NCBI GenBank assembly: GCA_030374805.1
Contig: JARGSG010000090.1
Coordinates: 274,307 to 338,306, forward strand
DNA: 64,000 nt
Direction: 5' to 3'
Source: Gracilaria gracilis
Taxonomy: Eukaryota; Rhodophyta; Florideophyceae; Gracilariales; Gracilariaceae
Under the pieces are notes generated by a model, which worked only from the letters and a program-made list of their open reading frames with translations, was not told where the DNA came from and searched no databases. Of this stretch, positions 50,601 through 59,539 are shown one piece after another. The position numbers and the translations under genes were made by a program. Within the stretch, counting starts at the first letter, position 1. Each line of letters begins with the position of its first letter.

Positions 50601-51977
50601 TTTCGGAGCCAGTACCACTGGTGATGCCCACGGCGAATGTGCCGGTTCTATAACTCCTGCACGGAGCATCTTGTCCACCTGAAATTGCTCTTCTTCTCTG
50701 GCCTTGGGCCCCGCCCTGTACGGATGTTGGGCTACTGGCCGAGAGTTGGGAAGGAGATCAATCCGGTGTTCCGTGGTATTTATTTCTCCGAGAGAACCAT
50801 CCCACATTGTGGTGAATTCACGAAGCATATCGCGCAGTCGTTTGCGGTGTGTCTCTGGAACATGTCCGAGGTCGAGTTCTTCCAATTCCCTCACTGGGTC
50901 CAATTGGTCGTAACTCGTCGGAACGCGTGTCTTCTCTGTCTTAACAGGCTGCTGACCCGAGAGACTCGGCGACGGAGACGAATGAGATTCAGACTCCTCC
51001 CCCTCCTTAGAGTGAACGATTCCGAGCACATCGGCAGCAGTCATCTTCGTCGGTACCAACGCAGTTGGATGCGGCATGACCGAGCCAATCACTTGGTTTT
51101 TCACCAGATACCGGGTTGTTTTGCCTAGATTGGCTATCAACACGTAAAACGGATTATCCGGTTCCACCTGGACCACTCCATTAGCAATGGCAAGAGAGTA
51201 TTTATCATACAACGACGGCAATGGCTGGACGATTCGTAAACCGTGTTGACGGGAATTCACCTGTACCCAGACTTGAGACTCTGGAGGCACGCGTGTCGCG
51301 GAGGCAACGCGAAGCTTCGTAGATTCCCGAGAACTCGGTGGTGCTTCCTGCGCCGCAGGTAGAGGTACGTGCTTCTTGGAGGCATGCCTCAAAGGACGAC
51401 GAACAATCGGCACGGACGAACCATCTTCCATTTCAACACGCCTCTGGCGGGGCCTAATGGCATCGACAAAGCGGTCGCAAAAGTCACAACCCAAAATGAC
51501 TGGGGCGGCCAGTGACCGACAAGCGACAAAGTCGAGCTTCACCACGCATGAGCCCAAGCGGATTACCAACTCGATGTATCCTACCGTTGACAACGGGTTG
51601 TTATTCGCGTCAGAGACGTCAGGAATGTCGCCACGGCGAATGTGTGACCGCAAGGCGGGTGGCAATGCTGTCTCAACAATGAAGTTTGGACCTGCGCCTG
51701 TATCTAATACAGTGAGATAACGCACCATAAACTGGGGTGAAAGGCCAAGGTCGGCATAGACCTTGTAATTGCGTTTGGCCATCACCATAACTCTATCCGG
51801 GAACCGGTTATTTCTTACCCGTATCCACGGTCGACGAAGAACACCAAGGTGTTCTGAGTTCACGTCTTCGACGGCCTGTTTCCTCGAGAGGATTCGGACC
51901 TGGGAGCGAGGCGGGGACGCCTCGGGCGCCTTCAGCCTCAACTCTGAGGGCGCCTCTCCAAGAGAGGAGACTCCCAC
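47577..51977 (-). CDS. Element 1 pol (protease, RT, RNase H, integrase)
   Basis: One open frame of 1,466 codons. Protease: VLDTGAGPNF (D92). RT: palm with MPFGLTNAPAIFQR and LVYLDDVIVF (YLDD at 566-569). RNase H: YTVDTDSSDYQVG (D716 region) to DALSRLP. Integrase: zinc finger H960/H967/C997/C1000, then D1029, D1089 and E1125 (DD35E). A long tail follows towards the chromodomain. The order PR-RT-RH-IN is that of Ty3/gypsy. The frame starts two bases after the gag stop, with GTG rather than ATG, so it is probably reached by a -1 frameshift or re-initiation. All catalytic residues are present. Confidence 0.95.
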   Translation of the reverse strand: MGVSSLGEAPSELRLKAPEASPPRSQVRILSRKQAVEDVNSEHLGVLRRPWIRVRNNRFPDRVMVMAKRNYKVYADLGLSPQFMVRYLTVLDTGAGPNFIVETALPPALRSHIRRGDIPDVSDANNNPLSTVGYIELVIRLGSCVVKLDFVACRSLAAPVILGCDFCDRFVDAIRPRQRRVEMEDGSSVPIVRRPLRHASKKHVPLPAAQEAPPSSRESTKLRVASATRVPPESQVWVQVNSRQHGLRIVQPLPSLYDKYSLAIANGVVQVEPDNPFYVLIANLGKTTRYLVKNQVIGSVMPHPTALVPTKMTAADVLGIVHSKEGEESESHSSPSPSLSGQQPVKTEKTRVPTSYDQLDPVRELEELDLGHVPETHRKRLRDMLREFTTMWDGSLGEINTTEHRIDLLPNSRPVAQHPYRAGPKAREEEQFQVDKMLRAGVIEPAHSPWASPVVLAPKPDGSWRFCIDYRRLNALTVKDVYPIPRMDEYIDSLGNATVFTALDANWGYWQVPVRKEDQDKTAFVCHSGLYRFKRMPFGLTNAPAIFQRAIDILLARFKWRTCLVYLDDVIVFSDNLDDHLTHVRDIMATLRDAGVTLKLRKCEFFTDTVKYLGHIIRPGRVMIEEARVKSLKQATEPTTQTELRSILGLVNVYRRFIPSFADIAAPLNALLRKGQPPKLDPFTSTQTEAFNSLKEAVTTAPVLSLPKPGLSYTVDTDSSDYQVGCALFQTTPEGERKPIGYWSRSLNVHEKSYSVSEKECLAVVWALCTLRPYLMGAHFTVYTDHSSLRWLLSISEPSGRLMRWRLRLAEFDFDVTYKRGANNTQADALSRLPTTGEALAVDDEEIPCFAVDDYTAGELEDIEEEWPDELDFDQELDDLLAVSESANPLPGNFVPVTTEEMVREQFSDPYCTKIRAQLNGGADLPFRVNDIGYLVRTVTGNPQIVVPHALQSRVLHLSHYAKLSGHVGGRKLYLTLRRKFYWPAMAVDCYATVRFCPECARNRVKLRRHATKLKLFPARAPLELVAIDILGPFLATKRRNKFLLVITDRFSKLVRTVPLRRITSLTVAQAFVTHWAFVYGPPVNLLSDNGKQFASRFFGDVCRILDVKNLFTTTYHPQCNGQAERFNRTLLAALRSYVADHPTTWDLFTDALTFAYNTQVHRTTGLTPFGLVLSRTPPPVALEAQPTLDQFPSTKGYRETWKTWLTKLVPAAQRSMARSQAAYKRDFDQRAPRRPPALKEGDYVFIRKEYWNPGKEKRHKLSPVADGPFKAIAVESDTVVVEMGQQHERISRDRVVFAPPPAGNDPSSRHSTAEAETNTTDTPDPPPINRPREVPHPSRGLSDLPMLSDSTRPGVSLSEAPPPGVIIRRLSALTPTPHVASSKEGEGLVNCHASARSREEHRVARKRDTANAQSKPSREPGVSARSPRINAEANRRQKLPPCGTGPRRLSRYRRSRCLRRIARLE

Positions 51978-51979
51978 AA

Positions 51980-54103
51980 TTAGTTTTCCTGAGCAGATTC
52001 CGCCTGAGGCGTGTGCTCAGTGTTCTGAACCATTGATGCCTGGACACCAGTGGCAGAAGCGTCCGCAGTTGCGGTTGAATTTCCCTCGAGAGGGGTACGA
52101 GGGTGAGAGGTCACCATGTTCTGGGCAATCGGAGCCGCAATTGTGCGTGGAATATCCATCTTCGCGCGGATGTACGATGCCATCGGAACGGAAGCCTTCT
52201 CCTCAGGTGAGAGGGATTCGTAGTTGGCAATGACTTGTGCCCACTCACGCATGGTTAAAACGCACTGCGGAAAAGTATGCCCTCGCGTATAGCAGAGGTG
52301 ACAGATCAATCCAACAATGGCGTTGACGTTCCGAGTATTCGAGAATCGCACCGCTGGGCGGGAAGCTTGCCAGCCAGGCCGTGAAGCCCGGGTTCCACCG
52401 TTCTCATATGACAGTCGAGGCGGTCGAACTCGGTTCGAATCTGCATACAGCAGTGTGTCGTCCGGAGCCGTTTGAAACGAGGCATCCGTGGTTGAGGGAA
52501 GCTCCGTCGTCGGGATTGAAAGCACGTCGCTACGGGCAAAGTGCACCTGATCATACTCCTTATTGGAGTGTGCCTCAGCCATCATTGACGCCGACGGGGT
52601 TCCCGATTCCAACATCAACGCTTTAGCGGACTTCAACCGGGTACCCGGGACCCGTGCTCGTAGTGCATCGCCTTCGGCGCGTGCATACTGCACCAGTTCC
52701 AAGTACGTAGTCTTACGGTTTTCTTCACGGCGACGGGCCACTAGGGTCCGTATAGCCGGGTCTAGTCCATCAACGAACATGGTACAACGCTCTTGAGCGG
52801 AATAAACATTGCCACATCGGTGGAAGGCCTTATTCAAGCGCACCGAGTAATCGGTTTCCGTTTCGCCGGGGCGTTGTTTAGTGTCCCTCAGAGCGAGGAT
52901 AGCCGACTGGATGGCGGTGCCAGTCGCATAGGACCTCAGTAAATACTGAACTGCTTCAGGCCAGCACGTAACCCCTCCTTCAGAGGCGCGAGATGAACCT
53001 CTTACAGAGTTGTACTGATCTTCCGCAAGTCCGCGTAGAAAATAGGGCAGCGCGACAAACGCCTGTCCTTCATTCATCCCAAGGATGTCGGCTTCCGCTA
53101 CAAAGCGTAATAGGAAATCCAACACCAAGATGGGATCATCGCCTGTAAACAGTTGATTACGGAGCGACAGCTGCATCCGTTTGATACAGTCTTTGACCTT
53201 TCACGTCCCACGGGGAGTTCTATCCAATGAGGAGTCCTCCAGACGGTAATACCGGTATGACAACAGCTTCTTGTAGAGCAGATTGGTAGGCTTCAACTCT
53301 TTTAATCCAGAATGCTTCCTTCCCTTCGAGCGGGCGCGTATCACACCTTGGGTGGCTGATGACCGCTTTGAGCGTGACGAACGCTCACGAGGGGCTTCTT
53401 CTACCGACGAGTCGGACGAATCAGACCCGGTTGACCGGCGAGAAGACAGAGAAGATGCTGACGAATCAGAGTCGTAGTTCTTCCGCTCTTTGCGTGCTTT
53501 GGATCCACTGACCTTCTTGTCACGGTGTGAAACAGCAACCGGCTCAGCCGTGCGATTGGCTCCAACCAGGACGGTTTGTTCCACCGTTTCTAGACGGGCG
53601 CGGAGGCGAGTAAACTTCTCAGCCACGTCCTCCACGAAATTAGCGGGTCCTCCGAAAGCTTCCAAGAGGGAGTTGACATCACCACGCAATACGCGGAGAT
53701 CCTCAGAAAGGTCCTGCAAAGCAGTGTCATTCACCTTCTTTCGAAGTAACGACAACTCCTTAGCAAGGGTAGCATGGGCAGCCCGCGTGGAGCGGAGCTG
53801 CTCTTCCACAGTTAAGTGGAGGGTGTCATTGACAGTAGCCCTCAGAGGTGCCTCCGGAGTGGGAGCTACGGAAAGGACCGTACCTCCTACGATAGGAGCG
53901 GGACCAGCAACGGCAGGAGCCGGTCCATCACCTCGATGAGGGTTGATCAACGACGTGGGCGGAAGTCGAGTGGTCGTCGGCACAGCTTCAGTAGCCGGCA
54001 TCCCTTCGGTCCGGGACCGTGAACGGGTGGGGATCCGTGACGGAAGTGGCGGATCCGATCTTCCAGTCTGACTGCGTGTCTTCGGACGATCTGACAGCGT
54101 CAT
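51980..54103 (-). CDS. Element 1 gag with one in-frame TGA
   Basis: The frame starts at ATG 54103 (MTLSDRPKTRSQTG). It has a coiled-coil-like part (LRSTRAAHATLAKELSLLRK), a Ser/Arg/Lys-rich linker, a capsid region (TGDDPILVLDFLLRFVAEAD onward) and a CCHC knuckle CHLCYTRGHTFPQC. A TGA at 53201-53203 splits it; element 3 has a Gly codon at the same site. The frame is otherwise intact on both sides. It is either a single disabling mutation or a readthrough site. Confidence 0.85.
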
Positions 54104-54246
54104 GACCAGAACAACCGTACAACGGGATAATCGACAGCCAATTGGCTGGGACTTCCAGTGAACTTCCAAATGGAGACAAGGGCAAAAGGACTAACCTCGC
54201 AACGAGTGAATTCCCGAGTGAATCTTCCGACAAAAACTAAAAGCTT

Positions 54247-54262
54247 CTAGGTCGGGAGACCA
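54247..54262 (-). other. Element 1 primer-binding site
   Basis: TGGTCTCCCGACCTAG on the minus strand, two bases from the 5' LTR, is complementary to a tRNA 3' end CTAGGTCGGGAGACCA. The identical site occurs in elements 2 and 3. Confidence 0.85.
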
Positions 54263-54264
54263 CT

Positions 54265-55114
54265 TGTGGAGCAACGCCTTTGGCGGGAAAAGCGCAGGCT
54301 CACGAAGACGTTCGGAATCTTCCCCTCGACAGGGCAGCACAGCGAACGGAGCACTCCGGGAATGACACAGCTAAGCCGGGTGTAAATCCGAGGTCAAACC
54401 GTCACGACAAGCGTCGGAGCGTTAGGCTGATTAGTAGTCGGTAGAGATCCACGTGTTCACACGGTCACGAGATGAGTCCTCAAAAGAGAGTAGCACGGCA
54501 ACGACAAGGTGTCGGAAACGGGCCACTGAGAACAGGGCAAAAAGGCAAACCCAAAAAGGGGAGAAAGCAAACCACCAGAGTGGGGAAAAGAGAGAAAACA
54601 AAGCAAACCCAATACAGGGGCGAGTATACGACAATAGGTCGGAACGAGACACACAAATAGTGGTTATACTCTGAGCGCCACAAGGGTGGGTAACTATACG
54701 TGAACAACGCGGTCGTCACTCCATTTGGAGGTGAACAGTCCGCGAAGGCGTGATAGTTAGAGCCAGAAGCCCTTGCTTGGCAAGGGGCAATTTACTTGGG
54801 GGAGCGATGCTCAACCCTCTAAGTACTGAGCTCGGCGCACCACTGACAGTGGGTGCGCCGCGCAAAATAATCTATAAAATATCTGAGTAAATACAGCAAT
54901 GCTGGGTGCACTGCCTCCGGCATATCCGTGCTACACGTGTGCTAGTCACACCCGCTAAGCGGCGCCTCGAGCCGTGCAATCCACGTGTACATGTGTGGAA
55001 ATTACCTCGGCGAAGCGACACGCTAATAGCGGTGTAGCTCATATATATCTACTAACGCATGATGCGGAAATTAACTAAGTACCTCAAATCGCCTCCAAGG
55101 AGTGTTGTCCTTCA
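54265..55114 (-). repeat. Element 1 5' LTR
   Basis: 850 bp, near-identical to the 3' LTR. It carries a TATATATGAG-like promoter box on the minus strand (near 55040) and should drive gag-pol. Confidence 0.95.
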
Positions 55115-55202
55115 TCTTTCCATCGATGTGTGGCACCATCGAGTTCCTTAAGAAGCATGTAGTACAATGAGACCTCAATGAGTTGGTGCCACGTAGGCCT
55201 AC
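55115..55202 (-). pseudogene. Upstream continuation of the older chromovirus integrase
   Basis: The minus-strand frame reads QLIEVSLYYMLLKELDGATH, then RWK, directly abutting the element 1 target duplication. This fits the integrase segment before the one at 43.4-43.7 kb. It ends where the element 2 LTR begins. Confidence 0.65.
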
Positions 55203-55665
55203 TGTTGCGCCTTGCTGGCTGCACTGTACCCAATTGGTATTCTGTATTTCATAATTTCTAATTTCTAATTTATAGTTTAGGATAGTTTAGCATTGCTGGC
55301 CCATGACAGTAGGTCATGGGCACAGCCGATGACGTCATGCCCGCATGGGAGATCGGCGTCGGTGCACCTTGTATATATTGTGGTGCACCTCGCCTTCCCC
55401 CCTGGGTATTGTAAAGTCAGGCACCATTAGGGCAGTAACTATACCATCTTGGTCACTTGCTACTCTATTACTATTCAGGTTTTACCGCGCGTCGACGTCT
55501 ACTACCGTACACCTACACGGTCTAGACTAGTTGCCCCGCCGTTTGCCCCTGCGGGTTTCAGGTGCCCTACTACCATATTGGTTGTGTGTTTTTCCCCTTT
55601 AGGTTGAGCCCTCGCGCGCTCCCTCTACCAGGCGGACCCCACACCTCATCGGTATTTGTACGACA
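55203..55665 (+). repeat. Element 2 5' LTR
   Basis: About 463 bp from TGTTGCGCCTTGC to GTATTTGTACGACA, three bases before a primer-binding site. A TATA-like GTATATATTG lies near 55371. The start is inferred from the TG and the end of integrase homology. No 3' LTR lies in the window. Confidence 0.7.
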
Positions 55666-55668
55666 TTT

Positions 55669-55684
55669 TGGTCTCCCGACCTAG
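55669..55684 (+). other. Element 2 primer-binding site
   Basis: TGGTCTCCCGACCTAG, identical to elements 1 and 3. Confidence 0.85.
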
Positions 55685-55812
55685 AAGTTTCTTGGTTTTT
55701 GTCGTACCTTTACTGGTGAACAGAAGACATTCGAAAAAATTCTGGAAGTTCACGCACCTATTTGGTTTCGTAGGAATACTCGCGAAGCAATTGGATACCA
55801 CTATTGGTCACT

Positions 55813-57975
55813 ATGGAAAGACCTACAATGATTACTCATGGCTCTAGCGCGCCACCTAGCCACAAGGGTTCTGCTGCGGCTTCGGCCGCTAAACCCATTC
55901 TGGATAATCCCGAGGAGTTGCTTCGGCAACCTCGGGCTGGAACCTCAAAGGATACGGGCACTCAGCCACCGTTGGCTCCTGAACCTAACAAGGATTTGCC
56001 GACAACGGTTGAGGACCTTTGGCCCTAATTGGAAGATCGAGCGAAAGCTCTTTTTACCGCTACGGTTAATGAAGCTATGACCTCAATGGACATGGACGCC
56101 ATTACCCGCTTGGTCGTTGATCGAGCCGTGCACGAGCTCTCTCAACGCATACCTAAATTGCTTGAAACATACCTCTTAACGGGTGCCCGGGAGCATATCT
56201 ACCGAGTGGTTCAAGACCTTTGGGTTTCTGAAGGAATGGCGGAAGCCAAAACCCCTGGGGTGAATATGGTTACTCGCATACCACAAGGGATCCCTGCCGG
56301 TTCTTCCGCACCAATCAAGCCAATTCCGGCCGATAGTGCGTACCTAAAAGGTTTAAGGCAAGGTCAAGAGGGCCATATAGAGATGGGCCCTCGAGACGTG
56401 TACTTGCCACCCATTGGAGGTAACGTTCGAAAGGACACCAAGACTGGTGGACCTGAGGACGATTCGTCTGACCCAGATGAGAGGCGACGAAGAAGAAACC
56501 GCAAGGGTAAAGAAAGGAGGGGGAAAAAGGGAAAGAATCGCGGCTACGACTCTGACCCCGATTCCTCGAGCTCCGATACCGATACTGGTTCATCGTCGGA
56601 TGATGACCGTAAAGGTAGACGCAAGAAGAAACCGAACAGGTTGGCGAAGAAGTCGTCAAAGAGAAACCGGAAAGATAAGAAGAAACGGTACGAGTCGTCC
56701 GACTCGGATTCGGACACCGATACAACCCTAGAGGTGCGTCGGCCGCTGAACGATATGTTCACAAAAGCTGTTGATTATAGGTCATATCGGTTGAGAAACC
56801 GATCCTCTGCTTACACCCAAGAGGTTGCGCAGAAGATCACCAAGCACCATAAGAAGCTCAGCTTCCAGATGGGTGATACTACCTTCACAGGTGATGATCC
56901 CATTGCGGTAATTGAGTTTCTACAGAAGTTCAAGATTGCATGTGACCAAAATGGGTTTTCCGAAGGTGCTGCCATGTGGTTATTCCAGTTTTACCTTAAA
57001 GGTCAAGCTTACCACTTGCTGCAAGGCAGGCTCCGTGGAAATACCCTGGCGGTTGATAAAGAGGAAACAGAGATGTTAGAGACGTACCCAGAAGTGGTTA
57101 ATTTCATGTTGGAAACTTACGCTACCGATGAGGTTATCCAGGAAGGTTACGCTGAGGTGCAGGCATATCGCCAACGCTCTAGCCAAACCGAAATGAAATT
57201 CTCGTTGGGCCTTTGGAATCTGGCCACCCGATGCGGTAATGTCTTTACCACTAGTAGGTTGAAGTCGCTCTTTGCCGACAATGTTGACAAAGCGATCCGT
57301 TCGCAGGTACGCAATTACCTGGCGAACAACCGTAAGGTGGACTATAATGGGCTTGCCCGTTATGCCCAGGGACTAGGCGACACTCTCCGTCACGGAAAGA
57401 AGCCGTCGGCGTCCCATACCTCAAAGGATAAACCGAAACGGTCAGTATTGGAGCTAGAAGAAAGCACTACCTCAGAGGGAGATTCGCTCATTCGCGTACC
57501 AACCGGAATGGCAGTTCATCTCGTGACTGCGCCGCAGGCTCAGTCACGAGCCACCTCCATTGGTAATTGGTCGTCGACAGTACCACCAGCTTCGGTAAGG
57601 TCGCCACCAAGTGCGGCGAGCACTCAACAAACCTCAACGGGTGGTTCGCAAGCATCTTCGTATGCTACAGCACCGACCAATCCGGTGACCCGACCTACCT
57701 CTATGGCAATGCGTGATCCTCAGACAGGTGGATTGGTCTGCTGGCTCTGCTTATCGCCAGACCATCTGGCGAACAGATGTGACAAAATACCCCCAGGGGT
57801 GCGCGAACATCTGATCAGTGCCAGGCAGCAAAACCACCGTAACCTATATGGATCTGGAAAGAGGGTACAAGCTCAACCATCACCATCTCAGGTTCACCTC
57901 GTCGAGGAAACACCAATCTTGGAGAAGGACAGTCCCGCTCAGGAGGAGCAGGAAAACACCGAACGGTTAGCGTAG
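55813..57975 (+). CDS. Element 2 gag with one in-frame TAA
   Basis: From ATG 55813 (MERPTMITHGSSAPP) the frame runs to 57975 with a single TAA at 56026-56028. It has a helical N-terminal part, a highly charged Lys/Arg/Asp/Ser linker (RRRRNRKGKERRGKKGKNRG), a capsid domain (TFTGDDPIAVIEFLQKFKIA onward) and a CCHC knuckle CWLCLSPDHLANRC. It shares the LSYRYYRL-like junction motif (DYRSYRLRN) with the gags of elements 1 and 3 but is clearly diverged. The frame just before the stop sits in a strong hairpin (57964-57991). Confidence 0.8.
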
Positions 57976-57991
57976 GGGCCACCCCTAACCG
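57964..57991 (+). promoter_or_regulatory. Hairpin over the element 2 gag stop codon
   Basis: Arms CGGTTAG and CTAACCG with an inner GGGG/CCCC stem enclose the gag stop TAG (57973-57975). The protease frame that follows is -1 relative to gag, so this could stimulate frameshifting or readthrough. Confidence 0.45.
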
Positions 57992-57995
57992 TTAA

Positions 57996-58541
57996 TTGGA
58001 AGGCCCGTCAATACCGGAACGGGAAACCTTAATGGTGGAAAAAGAAGAATCAGATGTACCCAATGTGGTGTGTCTAATGAAGTACAATAACTATAAAGTT
58101 AATGCTTCAGTAAGCTTTCTCAATTACCTACAGGTTCCCGTTGCGTGTGTACTCGATACCGGCGCCGGTCCGAATGTGCTAAACGCTCGCGTCATACCCG
58201 ATGCGGTCTTGCGGAACATTCGACCTGCCCCGGCTATCAACCCGCTGGTGGACGCTAACGAGCGCCCACTGCACCTTAGAGGAATGTTAACCACTGTGGT
58301 ACAACTTGGAACCTTGAAGGTGAAGCTCAATTTCGTTGTGGTGGATCGTCTGGCGACAGACTGTATCCTCGGGACCAACTTTATTGACAGACATGTCAAG
58401 GCAATTTTGCCAGGGTCCCGAACGGTCGCTCTCCGTCAAGGTGGTCGTATTGCCATACTGGGTAATACGCAGACCAAAAATGGTTGGCCTAAGAAGCCGA
58501 GGTTCAATATGCCCACCGAAACGGTTTCAAACAAGATGTAG
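57996..58541 (+). pseudogene. Element 2 protease, start of truncated pol
   Basis: The frame encodes a retropepsin-like protease with VACVLDTGAGPNVLNA as active site and the second-half motif CILGTNFIDRHV. There is no RT after it. The frame ends in non-homologous residues, and an LTR of another element begins by about 58.6 kb. Pol was therefore cut by insertion of element 3; the remainder may lie beyond the window. Confidence 0.75.
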
Positions 58542-58603
58542 AGCAATTGCCCTTGGCAGGGACTGAGGGGGATGCCACTCATATATCCGTTGTTACTTTC
58601 GGC

Positions 58604-59389
58604 TGAACTTCCTACTATTATGAAGTCTATTTGCCTATTTGGCCCGGATTAGGGATCAGCCTATGAAGGGTAGGATTGGCGCGACACGTGTGTGCCCGCG
58701 CCCGATTACCGGATGCGCCGTTGCAAGTGTGCCACGGAGGTACACGTGGGTAGTGTTGGCCGGCGTGCCGGGTACTTAGATATTTTAGTGATATTTGTCA
58801 GCCGTATATAAGTGGCGGCACTTGCCGCCACTGTACGGGGAAGTAAACCTCAACGAGGCCTTGGCTCTAGCTTGAGTTCCGCTTGCGCACGGTCTTTCGC
58901 CCCATTCCCGAGGAATACCGCCGCTTATCCGGACAAGTTATCCACCTCCGTCACCGAGAAGCACCGATCCGTCGTTACGGCCTCTTATTGATCATTCTTC
59001 CATACACTCTTTCTGTTTTCCCCGTCTTACGGCTTCGTTACACTTCGCCCTGTTGTACAGGTTTGTCCCTTTTTGTCTCGGGATTATTCCCAGCTCTCAC
59101 GAGTCTGTGCTCCGCAGTGCGGCTCATTTTGCTACCTTCTATCTCGTCCCTTTTGCTACGGGATACGCCACACCCAGTGGAATCCATCCTGTTGGCAACC
59201 CGATTGCCACCCCCAACCTCCGTCTGTAAGTCAGGAAGAGGCTGCCCGGAGTTACGCCCGGCACGTGTCGGCCTCATCGGAGGGTTCTGCCACTGCTCTG
59301 CCCCAATAGAGAGCAAGGCTGAACACCTTGGGTGCGTAGCCGCTGGCGCGGTTTGTGTTCTTTCCTTCCGTTCCCGGCTTTGCCCCACA
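58604..59389 (+). repeat. Element 3 5' LTR (left edge approximate)
   Basis: The right edge is set by TTTGCCCCACA followed by AG and the primer-binding site, exactly as in element 1. The left edge is placed at TGAACTTCC because element 2-like coding ends there; it could lie up to 40 bases away. A TATA-like GTATATAAG occurs near 58804. Confidence 0.6.
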
Positions 59390-59391
59390 AG

Positions 59392-59407
59392 TGGTCTCCC
59401 GACCTAG
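59392..59407 (+). other. Element 3 primer-binding site
   Basis: TGGTCTCCCGACCTAG, identical to elements 1 and 2. Confidence 0.85.
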
Positions 59408-59539
59408 AATCGGCTTTCTGGCCAACATTTGTTGTAGTGGAAACTGGTGCTGTATCTCTCTCCGTGGGGAGAATCCACTTTGCACCATTGCTGGAAACGG
59501 TAATCGTTCGTTTAAAACTCCCGATTGCTTCGGCGGACA

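Larger units (their letters stand above)
43702..55114 (-). mobile_element. Element 1: full-length Ty3/gypsy chromovirus with antisense ORF
   Basis: The 11.4-kb element has 850-bp LTRs at both ends and a perfect 5-bp target duplication TCTTT (43697-43701, 55115-55119). A primer-binding site and polypurine tract lie in the expected places. gag, pol and a chromodomain ORF are on the minus strand, and a 668-codon ORF is on the plus strand between the chromodomain ORF and the 3' LTR. LTRs differ at about six positions, so insertion is recent. One TGA in gag is the only clear lesion. Confidence 0.95.
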
